A stretch of DNA of 64,000 bases. Source: Gemmatimonadaceae bacterium. Its GTDB lineage: Bacteria; Latescibacterota; UBA2968; UBA8231. A model generated the notes under the pieces. That model ran no database searches and was not told the origin of the DNA. It saw only the letters and a list, made by a program, of their open reading frames with translations. A program made the translations under genes and the position numbers. Within the stretch, counting starts at the first letter, position 1. Every line of letters begins with the position of its first letter. The stretch lies in NCBI GenBank assembly GCA_026706075.1, contig JAPOZM010000040.1:1-64000 (forward strand). Reading direction: 5' to 3'. Shown here in pieces: positions 35,097 through 41,907 of this stretch.

Positions 35097-36179
35097 GTGC
35101 AGACCTTCGTTCCCCTCTTCATCTTCCTGTTGTGCAGTGCCGCCGCGGCGCAGGAGACCTCCTGGGCCCTGGTGGAGACCCTCTACGTCAAGTCCCCCTC
35201 CGGCGGGCGGCTCGAGGGCCGCATCGACTGGACCGCGGGGACCCTCACCGTCACCGGTGAGGCGCCCGCCGGAGAGGAGGGCAGCCCCGCCCGGCAGCGC
35301 CTGGCCGGGTTCCGCGCCGCCAGGACGGCGGCCCTGGCCGGGCTCCTGGAGGCCGTGACCAAGGTGCGCGTCGACGCCCGCACCCGGGTCGGCAGGGTCA
35401 TGGCGGCCAGCGGGCCGGTTCGCGAGCGGGTGGCGCAACTGGGGGGTGACGCGCGGGTGGTGTCCGGCTCCCAACGCGAGACCCGGGGCGTCTGCCGGCT
35501 GGACGTGCGCCTGCCCCTTCTCGGGGATCTCGCCCGGGCCGTGCTGCCACCGGCATCCGAGCGGTTCGTCTCCCTGCCGCCGACGGAGCTTCCCCGGCGC
35601 GACTCCCTGATCGCATGGCTGCCCGGGGGGCCGTTCACCGGGCTCGTCGTCGATGCCCGGGGCACGCAGCTGCGTCCGAGCCTGTCGCCTCGGATCGTCG
35701 ACGACCGCGGGCGTGTCGTCTATGCAGCCGGTCACGTCGACCGGGCTCTGGCGGTACGCTCGGGCCTGGCCGGCTGGGAGCGGGACCTGCGCCGCGCCAT
35801 CCTCAGCGAGCGCGTCCGTGGAGAGCCGGCCCACCCCTTCCTGGTGGAGGCGGCCGGCGTCTCGGGCCCCTTCCGCGCCGATGCCGTGATCCGCGCCGAC
35901 GACGCGACACGCCTGCAGCTGGCCGACCTGCACGGAGACTTCCTCTCCAGGGGACGGGTGGTCTTCGTCGTCGGACCGAAGCCGCCGCCGCCACCTGAGC
36001 CGCCGATGGTGGGCGCGGCCCCCGGTCCCGACAGCCTGGCGGCCCTGGCGGTGATCGATACGGCCGGGTTCGACAGCCTGGCGGCTCCGGTCGTGTACCG
36101 GGACTTCCTCGATTCCCTGCTTCACGCACGGGCCCGGGCCCAGGCGGATACGGTCCCGGACTCCGGGAGCTCTCCGTGA
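35097..36179 (+). CDS. Secreted LPP20-like protein
   Basis: About 360 residues from the GTG at 35097; earlier in-frame starts fall inside rnpB and are rejected. VPLFIFLLCSAAAAQE is a signal peptide. The body has an FlgT/LPP20-like section: ARQRLAGFRAARTAALAGLLEAVTKVRVDARTRV, then PFTGLVVDARGTQLRPSLSPRIVDDRGRVVYAAG, a conserved block of these lipoprotein-like families. A proline-rich linker (KPPPPPEPP) and a low-complexity tail follow. The role is unknown; relatives are linked to flagellar or envelope assembly. Its stop overlaps the pyrF start (GTGA). Confidence 0.75.
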   Translation: MQTFVPLFIFLLCSAAAAQETSWALVETLYVKSPSGGRLEGRIDWTAGTLTVTGEAPAGEEGSPARQRLAGFRAARTAALAGLLEAVTKVRVDARTRVGRVMAASGPVRERVAQLGGDARVVSGSQRETRGVCRLDVRLPLLGDLARAVLPPASERFVSLPPTELPRRDSLIAWLPGGPFTGLVVDARGTQLRPSLSPRIVDDRGRVVYAAGHVDRALAVRSGLAGWERDLRRAILSERVRGEPAHPFLVEAAGVSGPFRADAVIRADDATRLQLADLHGDFLSRGRVVFVVGPKPPPPPEPPMVGAAPGPDSLAALAVIDTAGFDSLAAPVVYRDFLDSLLHARARAQADTVPDSGSSP

Positions 36180-37009
36180 GCACCTTCTCCGACCGTCTGT
36201 CGCGGGCCGTCGCCGCCAACGGCTCGCTCCTGTGCGTCGGGCTCGACCCGGTCCCCGAGCGCCTGCCCGCCGGCCTCGCCCGCGACGCCTCCGGCGTGCT
36301 GGAGTTCAACCGCCGCCTGGTGGAGGCCACGGCGGACCTCGTCTGCTGCTTCAAGCCCAACCTCGCCTTCTACGCCGCTCTCGGCGCCGGCGGGTGGGAC
36401 GTCCTGGCGGCCACCATCGAGGCCGTCCCCGACCCGGTGCCGGTGGTGGTCGACGCCAAGTGCGGTGACATCGGACCCGTGGCCGGACGCTGGGCCCATG
36501 CGATCTTCACCGAGCTCGGCGCCGACGCCGTCACCGTGAACCCCTACATGGGCTCCGACGCCGTTCGGCCCTTCACCCGCCACGCCGACCGCGGCGTCTT
36601 CCTCGTCTGCCTGACCTCCAACCCGGGGGCCGCCGACTTCGAGGCTGCCGCCGTCGAGGGCGGGGACCGGCTGTGGGAGCGGGTGGCGCGCCGGGCCCTG
36701 GAGTGGAATGCCGAGCACGGCAACTGCGGACTCGTGGTCGGCGCCACTCGCGCCGAGTCGATGGCCGGCTTGCGGAGGTTGGCCCCGGAGCTTCCCTTTC
36801 TGGTGCCGGGCGTCGGCGCCCAGGGGGGGGATCTGGCCGGGTCGGTGGCCGGGGGCCTGCGCAGCGACGGGGCGGGGTTGCTGATCAACGCCTCGCGCGG
36901 CGTCATGCACGCCTCCGAGGGCGCCGATTTCGCCGAGGCGGCGCGCGCCGAGGCCGACAGGCTGCGGCGCGAGATCAACCGGGTTCGGGGTGTAGCGCAG
37001 TCCGGTTAG
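36176..37009 (+). CDS. pyrF: Orotidine 5'-phosphate decarboxylase (type 2)
   Basis: 277 residues, the longer type 2 form. LCVGLDPVPERLP starts the barrel; VVVDAKCGDIG carries the catalytic Asp-x-Lys-x-x-Asp, with Cys where the type usually has Arg. VTVNPYMGSDAVRPF, LVVGATRAE and LVPGVGAQGGD form the phosphate site. The enzyme makes UMP in pyrimidine synthesis. The start is GTG, overlapping the previous stop. The last eight codons and the stop lie inside the tRNA-Pro gene; the TAG comes from its D-loop. Confidence 0.93.
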   Translation: MSTFSDRLSRAVAANGSLLCVGLDPVPERLPAGLARDASGVLEFNRRLVEATADLVCCFKPNLAFYAALGAGGWDVLAATIEAVPDPVPVVVDAKCGDIGPVAGRWAHAIFTELGADAVTVNPYMGSDAVRPFTRHADRGVFLVCLTSNPGAADFEAAAVEGGDRLWERVARRALEWNAEHGNCGLVVGATRAESMAGLRRLAPELPFLVPGVGAQGGDLAGSVAGGLRSDGAGLLINASRGVMHASEGADFAEAARAEADRLRREINRVRGVAQSG

Positions 37010-37063
37010 CGCACCTGCTTTGGGAGCAGGGGGTCGTCGGTTCGAATCCGACCACCCCGACCA
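36986..37063 (+). tRNA. tRNA-Pro(TGG)
   Basis: Acceptor CGGGGTG pairs with CACCCCG; the anticodon stem CCTGC/GCAGG encloses TTTGGGA, giving anticodon TGG. T-arm GGTTCGAAT, CCA encoded. Its first 24 bases are also the end of pyrF. Confidence 0.95.
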
Positions 37064-37128
37064 CTTGCACGGTTGGCCCCTTTTTCCACCGGTCCGTATC
37101 TTGACACCCCGACCCACAAGGCTCGCAG

Positions 37129-37205
37129 GTGCCCATAGCTCAGCTGGACAGAGCATCTGCCTTCTAAGCAGAATGTCCCAGGTTCGAGTCCTGGTGGGCA
37201 CGCCA
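37129..37205 (+). tRNA. tRNA-Arg(TCT)
   Basis: Acceptor GTGCCCA/TGGGCAC, anticodon stem TCTGC/GCAGA with loop CTTCTAA, anticodon TCT (37163-37165) reading AGA and AGG. T-arm GGTTCGAGT, G discriminator, CCA encoded. It lies 65 bases after tRNA-Pro. Confidence 0.95.
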
Positions 37206-37218
37206 TTCTTCGACGTGT

Positions 37219-37296
37219 GGTGGATGTAGCTCAGTTGGTTAGAGCGCCAGGTTGTGGCCCTGGAGGGCGCGGGTTCAACTCCCGTCATCCACCCCA
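37219..37296 (+). tRNA. tRNA-His(GTG)
   Basis: Acceptor GTGGATG/CATCCAC with the extra G at -1 (37219) facing the C discriminator (37293), the hallmark of tRNA-His. The anticodon stem CCAGG/CCTGG encloses TTGTGGC, anticodon GTG. CCA is encoded. It lies 13 bases after tRNA-Arg. Confidence 0.95.
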
Positions 37297-37348
37297 TTCG
37301 CGGCCCTTTGCGAGTCCCTCGCTCAGGGCCGTCTTCTCTTGATCCTCC

Positions 37349-37831
37349 GTGCACTCCGAGAAGCTCCTCTCCCGCTCCGCCCTCCTCGATCTGCGCGCCC
37401 GCTGCCGCCGCGACGGCCGCGTCGTGATCTTCACCAACGGCTGCTTCGACCTGTTGCACCGCGGCCACGTGGAGTACCTGCAGGAGGCCCGAGCCCTGGG
37501 CGATCTCCTCGTCGTCGGTCTCAACGACGACGACGGGGTGCGCCGGTTGAAGGGTCCGGGGCGCCCCCTGGTGCCGCAGCGCGACCGCGCCGCCCTGCTG
37601 TGCGCCCTCGAGGACGTGAACGCCGTCACCCTCTTCCCCGGGACCAGCGTCGAGCCGCTGGTGGCGGACCTGCTGCCCGACGTGCTGGTCAAGGGAGGCG
37701 ACTACTCCCTGGACGAGGTGGTCGGCCGCCGGGTGGTGGAGGCTGCCGGGGGCCAGGTGCTGATCCTGCGCCACGTCTCCGGGCGGTCGACGGAGGGCCT
37801 CATCGGCCGGTCGTCTGCCGCCTCCGGGTGA
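37349..37831 (+). CDS. rfaE2: RfaE2-type nucleotidyltransferase (heptose 1-phosphate adenylyltransferase-like)
   Basis: 160 residues, single domain. FTNGCFDLLHRGHVEYLQEA holds the HxGH motif binding the nucleotide; LLVVGLNDDDGVRRLKGPGRP and LPDVLVKGGDYSLDEVVG match the second domain of HldE exactly. It transfers AMP to heptose 1-phosphate for lipopolysaccharide core synthesis, or another sugar or polyol phosphate. The kinase half is not adjacent, so the two functions are separate here. The start is GTG, 52 bp after tRNA-His. Confidence 0.88.
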   Translation: MHSEKLLSRSALLDLRARCRRDGRVVIFTNGCFDLLHRGHVEYLQEARALGDLLVVGLNDDDGVRRLKGPGRPLVPQRDRAALLCALEDVNAVTLFPGTSVEPLVADLLPDVLVKGGDYSLDEVVGRRVVEAAGGQVLILRHVSGRSTEGLIGRSSAASG

Positions 37832-37892
37832 GCGCTTCGCCGCCGCTGGACGTTTGCGGACGGCCTGCGCATCTTAGGAAAGGCTGCCGAGA

Positions 37893-38606
37893 ATGAGAGC
37901 GAACCTGCCACCAGGACCGCTGTTGTGCCTTCTCCTCGCCGCCGCCCTGGCCGCGGGGGCCGGTTGCGCCGGTACCGCTCCGGGAACCCGGTCGGCGGAC
38001 GACTCCGCCGACCTGCGCGAGAAGCTGGAGGCCATGGGCCGCGATCAGCAGGCCTACGCCGACCGCGGGGAGGACCTGGCCGAGCGCCTGCAACGGGCCG
38101 AGGAGAGCCTCGCCGCCCTGCACGAGCGGGTGGCCGCCCTCGAGGGATCCGGGGTCTCCGGCGCCGGCTCGAGCGCGGCGCCCCACCCCCCGGCCAGCCC
38201 CGTCGCAAGGACGGGCGCAGACCCGACCTTCGATGCCGCCGCCTCTTACGCCAGCGCCCGCGACCAGCACCGGGAGCGCCGCTTCGACGAGGCGGTGGCC
38301 GCATTCTCCGAGATCCTGGAGCGCGCCCCCGACAGCGATCTGGCCGACAACGCCCGCTACTGGATCGGCGAGGCCCGCTACCTGCAGCGCCGCTTCCGCC
38401 AGGCCCTGGCCGAGTTCACCAAGGTCCTCGCCTACCCCTACACCGAGAAGGCCGACGACGCCCAGCTGATGATCGCCCGGTCGTACCTGGCCCTGGGCGA
38501 GTCCGACCAGGCCATGGCGGCCTTCCGCAAGCTCCTGCAGAACTACCCCGGCAGCGAGTACGTCGACGAGGCGCGCGAGGAGCTGCGGCAACTGGAGGGG
38601 CCGTGA
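37893..38606 (+). CDS. cpoB: Tol-Pal system protein CpoB/YbgF-like
   Basis: 237 residues. It has an N-terminal signal with a possible but weak lipobox (GAGC), a coiled coil (LREKLEAMGRDQQAYADRGEDLAERLQRAEESLAALHERVAALEG, residues 38-85) and three C-terminal TPR repeats (YASARDQHRERRFDEAVAAFSEILERAPDSDLADNARYWIGEARY and two more). This coiled-coil plus TPR arrangement is that of CpoB, which couples Tol to peptidoglycan synthesis at division. No tol or pal genes are in the window. Its stop overlaps the next start (GTGA). Confidence 0.78.
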   Translation: MRANLPPGPLLCLLLAAALAAGAGCAGTAPGTRSADDSADLREKLEAMGRDQQAYADRGEDLAERLQRAEESLAALHERVAALEGSGVSGAGSSAAPHPPASPVARTGADPTFDAAASYASARDQHRERRFDEAVAAFSEILERAPDSDLADNARYWIGEARYLQRRFRQALAEFTKVLAYPYTEKADDAQLMIARSYLALGESDQAMAAFRKLLQNYPGSEYVDEAREELRQLEGP

Positions 38607-39208
38607 GTCCGGCCCCCCGCCGCGCCCTCTTCCTCGCCGCGGTCCTTCTCCTGCAGGCCGGCCGCGCCGGCGCCCTCGGGCCGAGCAATCTCGATCTCGT
38701 GTCCCGGGCGGCCGCCCGGGCTGTGCAGGAGGCGGTGGCCGGCCTCGACACCGCCGGGCACGGCGAGGGCTTCGAGAAGGTCAGCCTCCTGCCCGCCGCC
38801 AAGGACGACTCCAACTGGCTCTTCGAGCACCTGCTCCTCGAGGAGCTGCTCACCCGGGGCCTGGCGGTGACCGCCGACACCTCGGCGGCGGCCACCCACC
38901 TGTCGTACCGGGTCATCGAAGTCGCCGTCACCGGGCGGTCCGGGCTGCTGACCAACAACGTCACCCGCCGATGCCGGGTGGGCCTGCAGCTGGATCTCGA
39001 CATGGGGGGCGAGCGTCTGTGGTCTGGCGAGGGGAGGGCCGGGCTGAGAGACCGCATTCCGAAGGGAGAGCTCGATGCCCTCCAGCACTCCCGCTTCGAC
39101 TTCGCCGAGACCGAGATGGAGAAACGCACTTGGGGCAAGTACGTGGAACCGGCCATCGTCAGCTCCGTCCTGGGCTCCCTGGTCTACCTCTTCTACTCGA
39201 ATCGCTGA
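38603..39208 (+). CDS. Secreted protein of unknown function between cpoB and bamD
   Basis: 201 residues from GTG. APRRALFLAAVLLLQAGRAGA is a signal peptide. The mature part is mixed alpha/beta (NWLFEHLLLEELLTRGLAVTADTSAAATHLSYRVIEVAVTGRSG), and RRCRVGLQLDLDMGGERLWSGEGR resembles strands of small outer-membrane-associated proteins. A hydrophobic segment near the C-terminus (PAIVSSVLGSLVYLFY) could anchor it. It is translationally coupled to cpoB on one side and bamD on the other, which implies envelope function. Confidence 0.7.
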   Translation: MSPAPRRALFLAAVLLLQAGRAGALGPSNLDLVSRAAARAVQEAVAGLDTAGHGEGFEKVSLLPAAKDDSNWLFEHLLLEELLTRGLAVTADTSAAATHLSYRVIEVAVTGRSGLLTNNVTRRCRVGLQLDLDMGGERLWSGEGRAGLRDRIPKGELDALQHSRFDFAETEMEKRTWGKYVEPAIVSSVLGSLVYLFYSNR

Positions 39209-39963
39209 TGTCCCTCCGCGGACTCGCCTGGTTCCTGGCGGCGGCCGTTCTCGCCGGGTGCGCCGGCAAGAAGGACCCGGAGCGGTTGCAGGGGGCCGTG
39301 TTCTACTACGACAAGGGGGTGGAGGACTTCGAGAAGGGCCGCTATCTGCGGGCCGTGGACAACTTCCAGCGGGTGCTGAGCAACTACCCGGGTTTCGCCG
39401 AGGTGGCCGAGGCCCAGTACTACCTGGCCGAGTCCTTCTTCCACCTCGAGGAGTACGTCAGCGCCGTATTCGAGTACGAACGGCTCGTCGACACCTATCC
39501 CTCCAGCGCGCGGCTCGTGGAAGCCCAGTACAAGATCGGCGAGTCCTGGTTCGAGCAGAGCCGCCGCGCCGAGCTCGACCAGGCGGAGACCTACCAGGCC
39601 CTGGCGGCGTACCGCCGCTTCATCGAGGACAACCTCGGCCACCCGCTGGTGGCCGACGCCGAGCGGCGCATCGTCGAATGCCGCGGACGGCTGGCGAAGA
39701 AGGACTTCCTCGCCGCCCGCCTCTACGACCGCCAGGGACACCTCGACGCGGCCAAGATGACCTACGAGCAGATGGTCCGCGCCTACCCGGACACCGACTG
39801 GTACTGGCACGGGCTGGCCAGCATCGGCCGCATCCACAGCCGCCAGGGCCGGCCGGAAGAGGCGCGGGACCTGTGGGAGCAGGTGCTCTCGGCCTCCGAG
39901 GACGAGGACCTCCTCGAGGATGTGCGCGAGTGGATGGCCGAGGCCGGGCAGGACGCCGAGTGA
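39208..39963 (+). CDS. bamD: Outer membrane protein assembly factor BamD
   Basis: 251 residues, lipoprotein signal with lipobox LAGC (Cys18). YYDKGVEDFEKGRYLRAVDNFQRVLSNYPGFAEVAEAQYYLAESFFHLEEYVSAVFEYERLVDTYP is the characteristic BamD TPR start, followed by AQYKIGESWFEQS and the third repeat with AYRRFIEDNLGHPLVADA. BamD is an essential part of the machine inserting outer-membrane barrels. Two further repeats at the end make it slightly longer in TPR content than E. coli's. Coupled upstream by TGATG; nadD follows after 4 bp. Confidence 0.9.
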   Translation: MSLRGLAWFLAAAVLAGCAGKKDPERLQGAVFYYDKGVEDFEKGRYLRAVDNFQRVLSNYPGFAEVAEAQYYLAESFFHLEEYVSAVFEYERLVDTYPSSARLVEAQYKIGESWFEQSRRAELDQAETYQALAAYRRFIEDNLGHPLVADAERRIVECRGRLAKKDFLAARLYDRQGHLDAAKMTYEQMVRAYPDTDWYWHGLASIGRIHSRQGRPEEARDLWEQVLSASEDEDLLEDVREWMAEAGQDAE

Positions 39964-39967
39964 GGCC

Positions 39968-40552
39968 GTGGGGGAGCGTCTCGGGATCCTGGGAGGCACC
40001 TTCGACCCCGTCCACTGCGGCCACCTCCTGCTGGCGCGCCACGTCCTGGAGGCCCTCCACCTCGACCGGGTGCTCTTCGTGCCCGCCGCCGAGCCGCCCC
40101 ACAAGACCGAGGTCCTGACCGCCCCCGGCCACCGCTGGCGGATGGTCCGCGCCGCCGTCGAGGGCCACGACCGCCTGGAGGCCAGCGACCTCGAGCTGCG
40201 GCGCCCCGGGATCTCGTACACCGTCGACACCCTGCGAGGGCTCCGCGGAGAGCGCCCCGACGACGAGCTCTTCCTCATCATCGGCGCCGACAACGTGCCG
40301 GAGCTGGACGGCTGGCACGACCCGGAGGGCATCCTCGAGCTGGCCGCGGTGATCGCCGGCTCCCGGGTCGAGGCGGGGAGTCTCCCCGGCGGCGCCTTCG
40401 CCGACCGCGTCGAGCGCGTGGACACCCCCGTCTTCGACATCTCCTCCACCGAGATCCGGCGCCGGGTGCGGGCCGGCCTGCCGGTCCGCTGCTTGGTGCC
40501 CGAGGCGGTGGAGGGCTACATCGCCGACCACGGACTCTACGGGACCCCATGA
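39968..40552 (+). CDS. nadD: Nicotinate-nucleotide adenylyltransferase NadD
   Basis: 194 residues. LGILGGTFDPVHCGHLLLA contains the GGTFDPxHxGH nucleotide motif; FVPAAEPPHKTEV, GISYTVDTLRGL and DISSTEIRRRVRAG (ISSTxIR) are all diagnostic. It adenylates nicotinate mononucleotide in NAD synthesis. The start is GTG at 39968. The usual partner rsfS is absent; thrC follows instead, with an ATGA overlap. Confidence 0.93.
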   Translation: MGERLGILGGTFDPVHCGHLLLARHVLEALHLDRVLFVPAAEPPHKTEVLTAPGHRWRMVRAAVEGHDRLEASDLELRRPGISYTVDTLRGLRGERPDDELFLIIGADNVPELDGWHDPEGILELAAVIAGSRVEAGSLPGGAFADRVERVDTPVFDISSTEIRRRVRAGLPVRCLVPEAVEGYIADHGLYGTP

Positions 40553-41721
40553 GCCGTTCCTTATTCACCCACCTGGAGTGCACGCGCACCGGCCAGCGCT
40601 ACGGCGTCGACGGGCTGCACAACCTCTCCGACGCCGGCGCCCCCCTCTTCGCCCGCTACGACCTGGCCGCCGCCCGCGGGGCCGTCAGCCGCGAGGAGCT
40701 GGCCGGCCGGGCCCCCTCCATGTGGCGCTACCGCGAGGTCATGCCCCTGCGCGCCGGCGACGAGGCCGTCACCCTCGACGAGGGCTGGACGCCCCTGCGG
40801 CGGGCCCGCCGGCTGGGCGACTGGTGCGGCTTCCGCCGGCTGTGGGTCAAGGACGAGTCCGTCAACCCCACCGGCTCCTTCAAGGCCCGGGGCCTGTCCG
40901 CGGCGGTCACCGCCGCCGCCGCCCGGGGGGCCGCCAAGGCCGCCATCCCCACGGCGGGAAACGCCGGCGGCGCCCTGGCCGCCTACGCCGCCGCCGCCGG
41001 CCTGGAGTGCCACGTCTTCATGCCCCGGGACACGCCCGCCGCCTTCCAGGTCGAGGTGACCGCCTGCGGCGCCCGGCTGGAGCTGGTGGACGGCCTGATC
41101 ACCGACTGCGGGCGCATCGTCGGCGAGCGCCGCGAGGCCGAGGGCTGGTTCGACATGTCCACCCTGAAGGAGCCCTACCGGGTGGAGGGCAAGAAGACGA
41201 TGGGCTACGAGCTGGCCGAGCAGCTCGGCTGGAGCCTGCCCGACGTCGTCGTCTACCCCACCGGCGGGGGCACGGGGCTGATCGGCATGTGGAAGGCCTT
41301 CGAGGAGATGGAGGAGCTCGGCTGGATCGAGCCCGGCCACAGGCCGCGCATGGTCTCGGTGCAGGCCGCCGGGTGCGCCCCCATCGTGCGCGCCTTCGAG
41401 GCCGGCCACGAGTCCGCCGAGCCCTGGACCGACGCCCGCACCATCGCCTCGGGCCTGCGGGTGCCCGGCGCCGTGGCCGACTTCCTCATGCTGCGGGCCC
41501 TGCGCGAGAGCGGCGGCACGGCGGTGGCCGTCACCGACGAGGAGCTGATCGCCCGCAGCCGGGACCTGGCGCGGCACACGGGGATCTTCCCGGCCCCCGA
41601 GGGCGGCGCCACCCTCGCCGCCCTGCTGGCGCTGAAGGAGCGCGGCTGGCTGAGAGGCGACGAGCGGGTCGTGCTCTTCAACACAGGGTCGGGCTACAAG
41701 TACCTGGAGGCGCTGTCTTGA
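40549..41721 (+). CDS. thrC: Threonine synthase
   Basis: 390 residues, PLP enzyme of fold type II. The start LECTRTGQRYGVD is a rubredoxin-like N-terminal region without all cysteines. WVKDESVNPTGSFKARGLSAAV holds the PLP lysine; TAGNAGGALAAYAAAAG is the cofactor phosphate-side loop and YPTGGGTGLIGMWKAF the glycine-rich loop. It converts O-phosphohomoserine to threonine. Overlaps nadD by four bases. The stop TGA lies inside the -35-like TTGACG of the next tRNA. Confidence 0.88.
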   Translation: MSRSLFTHLECTRTGQRYGVDGLHNLSDAGAPLFARYDLAAARGAVSREELAGRAPSMWRYREVMPLRAGDEAVTLDEGWTPLRRARRLGDWCGFRRLWVKDESVNPTGSFKARGLSAAVTAAAARGAAKAAIPTAGNAGGALAAYAAAAGLECHVFMPRDTPAAFQVEVTACGARLELVDGLITDCGRIVGERREAEGWFDMSTLKEPYRVEGKKTMGYELAEQLGWSLPDVVVYPTGGGTGLIGMWKAFEEMEELGWIEPGHRPRMVSVQAAGCAPIVRAFEAGHESAEPWTDARTIASGLRVPGAVADFLMLRALRESGGTAVAVTDEELIARSRDLARHTGIFPAPEGGATLAALLALKERGWLRGDERVVLFNTGSGYKYLEALS

Positions 41722-41745
41722 CGATGTAGGGGGTCCGCGTACCTT
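41718..41745 (+). promoter_or_regulatory. Candidate promoter of tRNA-Arg(ACG)
   Basis: TTGACG (41718-41723), 16-base spacer, TACCTT (41740-41745), followed by the tRNA 16 bases later. The -35 contains the thrC stop codon. Confidence 0.5.
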
Positions 41746-41761
41746 CTGATTTCCGGTCCGT

Positions 41762-41838
41762 GCACCTATAGCTCAATTGGATAGAGCATCTGACTACGGA
41801 TCAGAAGGTTGGGGGTTCGAGTCCTCCTGGGTGCACCA
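41762..41838 (+). tRNA. tRNA-Arg(ACG)
   Basis: Acceptor GCACCTA pairs with TGGGTGC (one wobble). Anticodon stem TCTGA/TCAGA with loop CTACGGA, anticodon ACG (41796-41798), A34 presumably edited to inosine. T-arm GGTTCGAGT, CCA encoded. Confidence 0.95.
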
Positions 41839-41907
41839 CCTTTTCTACCCGCCGGTTCACGGGCCGAAGCAGCCGTCTCCCCACCCCGGCGGCGCCCAGA
41901 CTTCCCG

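Noticed and set aside
37101..37128. TTGACA upstream of tRNA-Arg(TCT) as a promoter
   Set aside because: It is only 28 bases before the tRNA with no -10 at proper spacing; the tRNA is more likely co-transcribed with tRNA-Pro.
36122..37774. A 550-residue minus-strand open frame across the tRNA cluster
   Set aside because: It would run through three tRNA genes and antisense to pyrF and rfaE2; no motif supports it.
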